From assembly GCA_028699365.1 (NCBI GenBank), contig JAQVUQ010000180.1, forward strand, positions 1 through 6,017: a stretch of 6,017 bases of DNA, written 5' to 3'. This document shows positions 1 to 6,017 of this stretch, one piece after another (the stretch's first letter is position 1; every line of letters starts with the position of its first letter). The position numbers and the translations under genes are program-made. This DNA comes from a bacterium (GTDB lineage Bacteria; UBP13; UBA5359). The notes below the pieces were generated by a model, which had not been told where the DNA came from, ran no database searches, and saw only the letters and a program-made list of their open reading frames with translations.

Positions 1-683
1 GTCAGCAGCCCTGATCCGGTATCGAGAGTATTGACGTGACTGTGTGCTGCCAGGACGAGCTTAAAGTGGGGAAAGCGTGAGGCTTTATCCAAAAAATACT
101 CTCTGAGATCGGCATTGGGGATATGGATATCTTCCGCCAGCCCGGTCTGGCGAGCCGGGATGGAATTGAGCGGCACATGAATCAGCACCGCCACCGGCCT
201 GTCGGCCGTCTGCAACAGGTCTTCGAATTCAGCCATGGCCTCAATATCCGGCAGGGGTGTCTGAGGCAGATCAATGTTCCAGTAATAAGGCGGGGTGCGG
301 CTGTCCCAGTGGAGGCTAAAGGAGTAAAGCAGCATATCCGGCGTCTCCAGCTTGAAGTTAAGGCTGTCTCCTATCAGGAAGCAGGCGCCGCCGGCCAGCC
401 AGTGCCGGTGGGAATCCGTGTAGAACAGGTCGTGGTTACCCAGGCAGGCGTAATACGGCAGTCCCAGGCTGTCAAAATAGCGGACGGCGGTTTCTATCTG
501 CTCTTTGGTGCCTTCATTAGTGATATCTCCTCCGTGCAGAAGGAAATCCACCTGATGTTCTTCAATCCAGGCGCGCAGCCCGGCAAAAAGCTCATCCAGA
601 TATTCGGGATAACGCTCCTGCTGGCGGTACCCGTCCTTGCCGCCGCCGATATGGGTATCCGCCACATAAACAAATCTGGTCAA
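1..683 (-). CDS. Calcineurin-like metallophosphoesterase, 3' end cut by window edge
   Basis: The minus strand encodes 227 visible residues of a calcineurin-like (Metallophos) phosphoesterase; the C-terminus lies beyond base 1. The dinuclear-metal signature is nearly complete and in order: D9-x-H11 (ADTHIG), G52-D53 (HGGDI), N83-H84-D85 (GNHD), H169 (LIHVP) and H214-x-H216 (AHSH). No signal peptide or membrane segment is seen, so it is probably cytosolic. Such enzymes hydrolyse phosphomono- or diesters; the substrate cannot be named. The chosen start is TTG at 683-681 because GAGGTG sits 7 nt upstream (691-696). A GTG a few codons further upstream is possible but has no such site. It lies 34 nt after the PHP gene on the same strand and is probably co-transcribed with it. 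An overlapping plus-strand frame (123-716) was rejected because the family motifs are all on the minus strand. The family call is firm; the substrate is unknown. Confidence 0.9.
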   Translation of the reverse strand, partial: MTRFVYVADTHIGGGKDGYRQQERYPEYLDELFAGLRAWIEEHQVDFLLHGGDITNEGTKEQIETAVRYFDSLGLPYYACLGNHDLFYTDSHRHWLAGGACFLIGDSLNFKLETPDMLLYSFSLHWDSRTPPYYWNIDLPQTPLPDIEAMAEFEDLLQTADRPVAVLIHVPLNSIPARQTGLAEDIHIPNADLREYFLDKASRFPHFKLVLAAHSHVNTLDTGSGLL

Positions 684-690
684 TTTAAAA

Positions 691-696
691 CACCTC
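691..696 (-). promoter_or_regulatory. Ribosome binding site deciding a TTG start
   Basis: Reading the minus strand, GAGGTG stands 7 nt before the TTG at 683. No ATG lies near this point in the frame, so this site is the main reason to accept a rare TTG start for the metallophosphoesterase. The protein then begins directly with the first beta strand (TRFVYVADTH), as is usual for the family. Confidence 0.7.
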
Positions 697-717
697 ACGG
701 AGTATTCAGAGTTTAGC

Positions 718-1458
718 TCAAAGCCTGGAGATAAGCTCCTCCACGGCATCTTTAGGATCAACGTTTATCAGGTGATGGGCATCGGTGCCCACCTTGAAAT
801 CGGCCCCGATCTCCATTCCTATGCGGAGATAACGTCTGGCAAAAGTTATATCCTTGAGCAGGCTGCCGACGTTTATCTCCCAGGCAACGCCGTTATCCCT
901 ACCCAGTTGCATGATATCTCCCAGTTCATCATCGGTGAAGGCGGCGGCCACCGTCGACGTATCCTCAAAGACAGCGGCCAGATAGAGCCCGTGAAAGGGA
1001 TGGGCGATGCAATCGGCCCGGCCGGACGGCAGCAGCAGGCGCAGCGTGGCCAGTTGATGCTCGGCATATCCTCTGGGGGAGCGCACTTCGGGCTGCTGCC
1101 AGAAATCGGCATGATAGTGGTTGCAGGCGTAAAGACGGAACTCCACCTGACGGTTGATCTCTTCAGTATCCACATAGGCGCCCGATCCCAGGGCCGATAG
1201 TTCTGCGCCCACCAGCACCTGCAGGCTCGGCCGGCAAGCCTCTACCTGACCTTTCAACTCGGCTATATCCGCCAGGATATCGTGATCCGGATAATGATGA
1301 TGGTTGGTTATGGCTATGCATTCAAGCCCGGCCGTTTCGGCGGCGGCGATGATAGCCGGAACGGTCATCTCCCTGGCGGCGCATACGGATTTGTCCGTGT
1401 GGATATGCCGGTTGCACCGCGCCAACTGTCTGAGCGTATTCCGTATTTCATTATCCAT
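718..1458 (-). CDS. PHP-domain metal-dependent hydrolase (phosphoesterase-like)
   Basis: A complete 246-residue protein with the polymerase-and-histidinol-phosphatase (PHP) fold. Metal-ligand motifs appear in family order: H18-x-H20 (RHIHTD), H53 in ITNHHH, E86 (GAEL), H114/H116 (CNHYH), H153-P154 (IAHPFH) and D226-x-H228 (GTDAHH). PHP proteins usually hold up to three metal ions and hydrolyse phosphoesters; the substrate is not evident. The usual TDH motif reads TNH here, but the metal-binding histidine is kept. There is no export signal. The ATG at 1458 is used because an in-frame TGA lies four codons upstream. The only purine-rich site (AGGGGG) is 13 nt away, so initiation may be weak or coupled to upstream translation. 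It lies between the ATPase gene (66 nt upstream) and a metallophosphoesterase (34 nt downstream), both on the same strand. Pairing two phosphoesterases suggests successive or alternative dephosphorylation steps, which is inference only. Confidence 0.87.
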   Translation of the reverse strand: MDNEIRNTLRQLARCNRHIHTDKSVCAAREMTVPAIIAAAETAGLECIAITNHHHYPDHDILADIAELKGQVEACRPSLQVLVGAELSALGSGAYVDTEEINRQVEFRLYACNHYHADFWQQPEVRSPRGYAEHQLATLRLLLPSGRADCIAHPFHGLYLAAVFEDTSTVAAAFTDDELGDIMQLGRDNGVAWEINVGSLLKDITFARRYLRIGMEIGADFKVGTDAHHLINVDPKDAVEELISRL

Positions 1459-1524
1459 ATTTACTGATCAGCCCCCTCTTCATATGGCAACTTTACCAAC
1501 TCATAGGGCTGTTGTCCAGACATC

Positions 1525-2949
1525 TTACCGAACAGATCTGCCTGCCTTACGCCCTTGTATCAGATCATAACCGACTGTATAACAGTAGATGCCGACAGGT
1601 ACAAATCTTACCGTTACTCCATCCAATTCCGTAACGGCCGAACGGGTTTTGGTAGTTACAACCACCTCGTCAAGGCCGTTATGATTGCAGAAACCGATCA
1701 GGTTCTGCAATTCCGACGGCCTGTCTACAAACCGATCGGACCACTTGACCTCGACAGCCCATAGCGGCTTCTGACTGTGATCAAGTTCTACAATATCCAC
1801 CTCGCCCTGCGACCATCGGGCGTAATGCAATTGTATATCCCGATGGAACCACTGAGAGAAAATACCGGTTTCCGCCAGCGCTCCCATCGCCTGCTCATGG
1901 TCTTCAACAGGCGAAAAGAGGGCACTTCTGATCGATGGGTTGGTGAGGTAAACCTTGAAGTAATTAGCTCGCTGGAACCTTCTGGCATTGCGGTCGATAC
2001 GATGAACCGTCTTCACCAGAAAGGCCGCTTCCAGATACTCCATATATCGCTTGATCGTATTCTTAGCCACCCCGGAACTCTGGGCCAGTTGCTCCAGGGA
2101 TACTTCGTTAGCTGTATTAAACGCCAGGGTGGTAAACAGATAGTTCAGTTCCTGGATATCCTGGATACCGTAAAGACCCGGCAAATCACGCAACAGCACC
2201 TTATCGACGATATCGCTCTTGATAAACCTGGTGGGATCCGATTGAATAACCTCTGAAAAGATCACTTCAGGATAACCGCCAAAGTTAAGATAGTGAACAA
2301 AGCTTTTGTTCAGTTCCTCTATATCGGTGGTCTGGGAAAAGCCGTTCGCATCTGTCTCCCGACATATCAGACTCTCCTTATCCAGAAGGTTCAAATACTC
2401 GTAAAACGTCAGCGGTGGCAGCAGAAAATCGGTAAAACGGCCTGCCCCGGATTCATTGCTTTTAAGGCGCAAAGCGGCGGCAGCGGAACCTGAGGCCAGG
2501 AACTTGATATTCGGGTACGTATCCACCAGAATCTTGAGATGAATCTCCCAATCCTTGAGGTACTGTATCTCATCGAAAAAGATATACGCCTTTTCACTGA
2601 ACAGATCCACCTTGCCGGCCGTGGCAAAGAGGTCCAGTAACGCCTGCAGCCCGCACCCGTTGTACAGTGGGTGATCCACCGAGAGATAGCAAATCCTGCT
2701 TGGGTCCATGCCGTCGTTTATCAATTGTTGAATGGCATGATGGATCATGACGGTCTTGCCGACGCGCCTGGGCCCCATCAGCAAAACCGCTCTCTTGATA
2801 CTGCTTTCATTTATCAGTTGCATCAAGGAACTGAAATACGCCCTCTTGCGCATCTTGTAATACTGACCGTTGATGCGGTGGGGTTTCTTCCACCACAGGT
2901 TCTCAGTCTGCATCCAGCGTATTATCTGTTCTCTGGGGATGGTTTTCAC
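1525..2949 (-). CDS. AAA_14/DUF4143-family ATPase with C-terminal nuclease-like domain
   Basis: A 474-residue P-loop ATPase of the AAA_14-DUF4143 type, common in bacteria and archaea but with no settled function. Numbered from the chosen start: a short basic N-terminus with NLWWKKP; Walker A GPRRVGKT (59-66); Walker B IFFDEIQ with D126/E127; a sensor-1-like ASGS (about 152-155); GAGRFTDFLLPPLTFYEYL (168-186), the family's link; a winged-helix-like segment (282-317, SLEQLAQSSGVAKNTIKRY); and DUF4143 ending in GEVDIVELD (382-390) and AVEVKWS (E400, K402). The latter pair resembles a PD-(D/E)xK nuclease core; activity is unproven. The frame is open to a GTG at 2961, but the GTG at 2949 has GAGG 6 nt upstream and is preferred. 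The gene has its own promoter with two palindromes. An 84-bp scrap of a related gene lies at 4327-4410. Lengths and motifs look intact. Confidence 0.9.
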   Translation of the reverse strand: MKTIPREQIIRWMQTENLWWKKPHRINGQYYKMRKRAYFSSLMQLINESSIKRAVLLMGPRRVGKTVMIHHAIQQLINDGMDPSRICYLSVDHPLYNGCGLQALLDLFATAGKVDLFSEKAYIFFDEIQYLKDWEIHLKILVDTYPNIKFLASGSAAAALRLKSNESGAGRFTDFLLPPLTFYEYLNLLDKESLICRETDANGFSQTTDIEELNKSFVHYLNFGGYPEVIFSEVIQSDPTRFIKSDIVDKVLLRDLPGLYGIQDIQELNYLFTTLAFNTANEVSLEQLAQSSGVAKNTIKRYMEYLEAAFLVKTVHRIDRNARRFQRANYFKVYLTNPSIRSALFSPVEDHEQAMGALAETGIFSQWFHRDIQLHYARWSQGEVDIVELDHSQKPLWAVEVKWSDRFVDRPSELQNLIGFCNHNGLDEVVVTTKTRSAVTELDGVTVRFVPVGIYCYTVGYDLIQGRKAGRSVR

Positions 2950-2955
2950 GGCTAA

Positions 2956-2959
2956 CCTC
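2956..2959 (-). promoter_or_regulatory. Ribosome binding site choosing the ATPase start
   Basis: On the minus strand GAGG lies 6 nt before the GTG at 2949, an ideal spacing. It overlaps the codons just after the alternative GTG at 2961, which has no comparable site because it directly follows the hairpin of palindrome copy 1. The site is only 4 nt from the end of that palindrome, so an RNA hairpin there could affect ribosome access. Confidence 0.6.
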
Positions 2960-2963
2960 ACAT

Positions 2964-2985
2964 TAAGATCAATCCATTGATCTTA
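2964..2985. repeat. Palindrome copy 1 (ATPase leader)
   Basis: A perfect inverted repeat: 10-bp arms TAAGATCAAT and ATTGATCTTA around a CC centre. The outer eight bases of each arm equal those of copies 2 and 3; the ninth position differs in both arms so that pairing is kept. It lies just downstream of the predicted transcription start of the ATPase gene, 4 nt upstream of the GAGG site, so it would form a hairpin at the very 5' end of the mRNA or serve as a dyad operator. Confidence 0.85.
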
Positions 2986-2994
2986 GATGAGGCA

Positions 2995-3024
2995 ATGATA
3001 GCATAATCCACTAAGATCAGTCAA
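2995..3024 (-). promoter_or_regulatory. Sigma70-like promoter for the ATPase gene
   Basis: On the minus strand, -35 TTGACT (3024-3019) and -10 TATCAT (3000-2995) are separated by 18 bp. A TG one base before the -10 gives an extended -10. Each hexamer differs from consensus at one base. Transcription would start near 2988, at the edge of palindrome copy 1. The -35 lies across the centre of palindrome copy 2, so a protein bound there would block RNA polymerase. It is also the likely promoter for the whole ATPase-PHP-metallophosphoesterase block. Confidence 0.65.
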
Positions 3025-3038
3025 CTGATCTTAGTGGA
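3007..3038. repeat. Palindrome copy 2 (over the ATPase -35 box)
   Basis: A perfect inverted repeat with 15-bp arms (TCCACTAAGATCAGT and its complement) around a CA centre. Bases 3011-3034 are identical, in the same orientation, to 4414-4437 in copy 3. Centre-to-centre distance to copy 1 is 48 bp. No T-run follows on either strand, so a simple intrinsic terminator is unlikely. The overlap with the -35 box favours an operator role; a dispersed palindromic repeat is the alternative. Confidence 0.9.
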
Positions 3039-3255
3039 CAGAGGAATTGAAAGTAGGAAGCGAACTAGCGGCATATCACAGAGAAACGGTCGAAAATCCG
3101 GGTAATGAGAACACCTTACTTCTCTTGGAGAAGAGAACGCCACCTGCAAACAGAGCTTTTCGAGGCTGTCAGACACGTTTTGGGCATACGTCCAGCCGGA
3201 CAACGGCACCAGTGCCCAGTCTTATCCTTTTTTCTCGTTAAAGACCCGATGAAGA
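3039..3255. other. Stretch with no supported gene
   Basis: About 215 bp between palindrome copy 2 and the doubtful small ORF. Both strands contain open frames of 62-64 codons (about 3021-3209 minus, 3047-3241 plus). They overlap each other, lack ribosome binding sites and show no recognisable motif, so neither is called. A short 6-bp hairpin (CTTCTC, TTG, GAGAAG) lies near 3119-3133. The bases GAGGAATT at 3041-3048 also occur in the right arm of palindrome copy 3. Confidence 0.5.
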
Positions 3256-3387
3256 TTACAAATCCTTCTCGATCATGATCTTTTTGAGCGCTTCTCTGAC
3301 ATCTTCTCCCTGCTCTATCAGCCGGGACACTTTAAGCAGGGACCTTTCCTTAATCAGCCGGCATGAACTTTCTTCATCCATGGTCAT
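3256..3387 (-). CDS. Possible small protein, 41-43 aa, doubtful
   Basis: The frame is open on the minus strand from a stop upstream of the 3499-3523 hairpin to TAA at 3256. The 3' part reads as a charged, amphipathic helical protein (ending SRLIEQGEDVREALKKIMIEKDL from about residue 21). Two ATGs are close together, at 3387 and 3381; AGGTG lies 9 nt before the second, favouring a 41-residue product. A longer version from a GTG at 3462 would add a hydrophobic stretch (GLLVSAVITLVIYA) that could be a membrane helix, but no ribosome binding site supports it. I do not recognise the family. It could be a small antitoxin-like or regulatory protein, the tail of a decayed gene, or chance. It is divergent from the PIN toxin gene. 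Confidence 0.3.
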   Translation of the reverse strand: MTMDEESSCRLIKERSLLKVSRLIEQGEDVREALKKIMIEKDL

Positions 3388-3458
3388 ATACACCTGACGC
3401 TCTGTGGCATATATTACTAATGTAATTACAGCAGATACAAGCAGTCCAGGCCAGGCAA

Positions 3459-3478
3459 GCACAACATAGGGGTTGTGC
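3459..3478. repeat. Small inverted repeat, 7-bp arms
   Basis: GCACAAC (3459-3465) and GTTGTGC (3472-3478) form a perfect stem around ATAGGG. It lies upstream of the doubtful small ORF on the minus strand, 20 bp from a second hairpin. No poly-T tract follows. The role is unknown. Confidence 0.5.
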
Positions 3479-3498
3479 CGGGGGCAAGTATCCCCTGA

Positions 3499-3523
3499 AG
3501 CCGAAAACGTCCTTCTTTCGGCT
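3499..3523. repeat. Inverted repeat, 8-bp arms
   Basis: AGCCGAAA (3499-3506) and TTTCGGCT (3516-3523) pair perfectly around a 9-nt loop. With the preceding 7-bp stem it makes a structured stretch of about 65 bp between the small ORF and the PIN gene. The flanks lack the T-run of an intrinsic terminator, and I could not match it to a known riboswitch. Confidence 0.5.
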
Positions 3524-3672
3524 CATTTACGGGCTATCTCTCTTCGTATAATTTCTCAATCCGCAAATGCTCGTCCCCAAATTCTCTTCCCAACTACCTC
3601 TATAGCTGTCGTCTTGCGCATCTTTGCGGAATTCCTGGTCTTATCCAATGTAACTACCAAGGCAGAAGAAAA

Positions 3673-3683
3673 TGCTATATAAT
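3673..3683 (+). promoter_or_regulatory. Possible extended -10 promoter of the toxin-antitoxin pair
   Basis: TGC followed by TATATAAT contains both an extended -10 form and a perfect TATAAT (3678-3683). No good -35 is visible at the usual distance. If used, transcription would start close to the GGAGG ribosome binding site at 3690-3694, giving a very short leader before the ATG at 3703. It is a weak call because the region is AT-rich. Confidence 0.35.
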
Positions 3684-3702
3684 AATTACGGAGGATAACA
3701 CG

Positions 3703-4170
3703 ATGCGTAAACTCAGAATTTATATTGATACGTGTGTTCTTGGCGCTGTCTTTGATAAGGAATTCCAGGAATCCACAAAGACATTTTTCGAGCAAGCCGA
3801 CAACGGACGCTTTAGCATCGTAGTGTCATCGCTTTTGGAAGATGAGATAGCAGTTGCTCCGCAAAATGTGCGCGCTTTTTATTACGGCATCATTGAATCT
3901 GCAGAGGTCGTCACTCCATCGCGTCAGGCACTCATACTTCGCCAAGCGTATGTAGATGCAGGCGTGATAACCTCAAAGTGGCTGGATGATGCTCTACATG
4001 TGGCTACAGCAACTGTGACTGAATGTGATATGATCGTAAGCTGGAACTTCAAGCACATAGTTCACTATGATAAGAAACGCAGATATAATGCTGTAAATAT
4101 CCTTCATGGGTACAATAGCATTGATATAGTCACTCCTGCGGAGGTGATTGAGTATGAAGAAGACGTTTGA
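3703..4170 (+). CDS. PIN-domain ribonuclease, probable toxin
   Basis: A complete 155-residue PIN-domain protein. The fold's acidic residues are visible: D9 in the first strand (RIYIDTCVLG), E46/E48 (LLEDEIA), D95/D96 (WLDDALHVATA) and D109 (CDMIVSWNFKHIV). The tail has the subgroup's VNILHGYNSIDIVTPAEVIEYEEDV. PIN proteins are metal-dependent endoribonucleases, and in toxin-antitoxin pairs they cut RNA such as tRNA or mRNA; the target here is not known. The ATG is supported by GGAGG 8 nt upstream (3690-3694). The 3' end overlaps the next ORF by 17 nt, a coupled arrangement with the toxin first. Base composition is visibly more AT-rich than the adjacent ligase, consistent with acquisition. All catalytic positions are kept, so it looks functional. 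The family is firm; the toxin role is inferred from the partner and layout. Confidence 0.88.
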   Translation: MRKLRIYIDTCVLGAVFDKEFQESTKTFFEQADNGRFSIVVSSLLEDEIAVAPQNVRAFYYGIIESAEVVTPSRQALILRQAYVDAGVITSKWLDDALHVATATVTECDMIVSWNFKHIVHYDKKRRYNAVNILHGYNSIDIVTPAEVIEYEEDV

Positions 4171-4315
4171 TTGTGTTGCTATGAAGCACCAGGGTGCAGA
4201 AAAAGTACAGGCTATGCTTGCTGGAATGACTTTAGATGAGCAGGTAGCATACTGGGAGCGTCGCGGCAAGGAAGTGCGTAAACGGCAAGCTACTTTGCGT
4301 GCACACCGTAAATAA
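4154..4315 (+). CDS. 53-aa partner of the PIN protein, probable antitoxin
   Basis: A small basic protein that begins inside the last codons of the PIN gene, in another frame. The start ATG has a very strong ribosome binding site (GGAGGTGAT from 4140). The first residues (MKKTFDCVAMKHQGAEKV) and the centre (GMTLDEQVAYWERRGKEV) follow the pattern I recall for short proteins encoded beside PIN toxins: FDCV-x-MK, then GMT-x-xEx-x-xYW. The C-terminus is Lys/Arg-rich (RKRQATLRAHRK). From pairing and overlap it is likely the cognate antitoxin, which would bind and block the PIN nuclease. No DNA-binding fold is obvious, so it may not self-regulate like VapB. It is complete, TAA-terminated, and followed at once by the ATPase gene scrap. 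The gene is convincing; the function is inferred from context and a remembered family pattern. Confidence 0.8.
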   Translation: MKKTFDCVAMKHQGAEKVQAMLAGMTLDEQVAYWERRGKEVRKRQATLRAHRK

Positions 4316-4326
4316 GAGCGCCTTCG

Positions 4327-4410
4327 CATTGAGAGAAAACACCTGTTTCCGCCAGCGCTCCCATCGCCTGCTCATGGTCTTCCACGAGTGAAAAGAGAGC
4401 GCTCCTAATT
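4327..4410 (-). pseudogene. 84-bp remnant of a second DUF4143 ATPase gene
   Basis: These bases align without gaps to 1850-1933 inside the intact ATPase gene, with 12 mismatches in 84 positions by hand count (about 86% identity). The minus strand reads IRSALFSLVEDHEQAMGALA then ETGVFSQ, matching the intact protein's IRSALFSPVEDHEQAMGALA then ETGIFSQ in the same frame, corresponding to about residues 340-367. Homology stops on one side at the edge of palindrome copy 3 and on the other just after the antitoxin gene. The rest of the gene is gone. Many differences are at third codon positions, so it comes from a diverged paralogue that was under selection before decay, not from a recent copy. It has no product of its own. 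Confidence 0.88.
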
Positions 4411-4442
4411 CCTCTAAGATCAGTCAACTGATCTTAGAGGAA

Positions 4443-4445
<3 letters not shown>
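4406..4445. repeat. Palindrome copy 3 (between the ATPase remnant and ligA)
   Basis: A perfect inverted repeat with 19-bp arms (outer part TAATTCCTC, inner part TAAGATCAGT) around CA. The inner 24 bp (4414-4437) equal copy 2 exactly, in the same orientation, while the outer arms differ yet remain self-complementary. Its right end includes the TAA stop of ligA (4445-4443), and its left end overlaps the last bases of the ATPase remnant. It could fold at the 3' end of ligA mRNA, but no T-run follows, so a classical terminator is not supported. Confidence 0.92.

Positions 4446-6017
<1,572 letters not shown>

Noticed and set aside
123-716. 197-codon open frame on the plus strand
   Set aside because: It is the shadow of the minus-strand metallophosphoesterase, whose metal-binding motifs are all present in order; the plus frame has no recognisable domain and begins without a good ribosome binding site.
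1463-1471. ACTGATCAG just upstream of the PHP start, sharing ACTGATC with the palindrome arm
   Set aside because: Only 7 bases are shared and the 8-bp dyad could arise by chance; the second half-site of the palindrome family is missing.
1777-2256. 159-codon open frame on the plus strand
   Set aside because: Antisense to the ATPase gene and without motifs; the minus frame has Walker A, Walker B and DUF4143 features.
2964-3038. The palindromes as a short CRISPR-like array or as intrinsic terminators
   Set aside because: There are only two local copies, they differ in sequence and flank promoter elements rather than uniform spacers; none is followed by a T-run on either strand.
3455-3530. A riboswitch in the hairpin-rich stretch
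   Set aside because: The two stems and the GGGGGCAAGTATCCCC piece matched no riboswitch consensus I could recall, and no convincing regulated gene follows.
3473-3682. 69-codon open frame on the plus strand upstream of the PIN gene
   Set aside because: TTG start without a ribosome binding site, runs through a perfect hairpin, and the translation has no domain; likely chance.
3537-3795. Possible decayed gene on the minus strand: TRNSAKMRKTTAIEVVG in one frame, then after a frame change GREFGDEHLRIEKLYEER and a stop
   Set aside because: The second piece looks protein-like, but joining the frames needs an assumed frameshift, no family is recognised, and the upstream part runs through the PIN gene and its promoter.
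3994-4329. 111-codon open frame on the minus strand
   Set aside because: Lies opposite the PIN gene and its partner, both of which have strong ribosome binding sites and family patterns; its translation is Cys/Ser/Arg-rich shadow sequence.

Overview
This is a bacterial window: it carries most of an NAD+-dependent DNA ligase gene, Shine-Dalgarno-type ribosome binding sites and sigma70-like promoter elements. GC content is moderate, with GTG and TTG starts alongside ATG. The phylum cannot be fixed from sequence alone. The ligase style and the mix of DUF4143-type ATPase, PIN toxin and metallophosphoesterases would suit an anaerobic Clostridia- or Chloroflexi-like bacterium, but that is a weak inference.

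Layout, left to right. A three-gene minus-strand block runs from about 3024 down to 1: a AAA_14/DUF4143 ATPase (1525-2949), a PHP-domain metal-dependent hydrolase (718-1458) and a calcineurin-like metallophosphoesterase (1-683, C-terminus cut by the window edge). Gaps are 66 and 34 nt with no visible terminator, so one transcript from the promoter at 2995-3024 is plausible. About 700 bp follow with little convincing coding sequence: two related palindromes, a doubtful ORF of about 43 codons and two small hairpins. Next is a plus-strand toxin-antitoxin pair: a PIN-domain ribonuclease (3703-4170) overlapping a 53-aa partner (4154-4315). An 84-bp scrap of a second DUF4143 ATPase gene follows, abutting a third palindrome. 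The window ends with ligA on the minus strand (4443-6017, N-terminus cut off).

The most unusual feature is the palindrome family. Three copies share a 22-bp core (two 10-bp arms around a 2-nt centre). Two lie in the promoter/leader of the intact ATPase gene. The third sits exactly where the ATPase scrap breaks off and includes the ligA stop codon. Copies 2 and 3 are identical over 24 bp, in the same orientation, and bracket the interval holding the toxin-antitoxin pair. Either the palindrome and ATPase form a linked, possibly mobile or self-regulating unit, or the palindromes are dispersed repeats that mediated rearrangement. The ligase and the two phosphoesterases look like ordinary chromosomal genes into which this accessory segment was placed.
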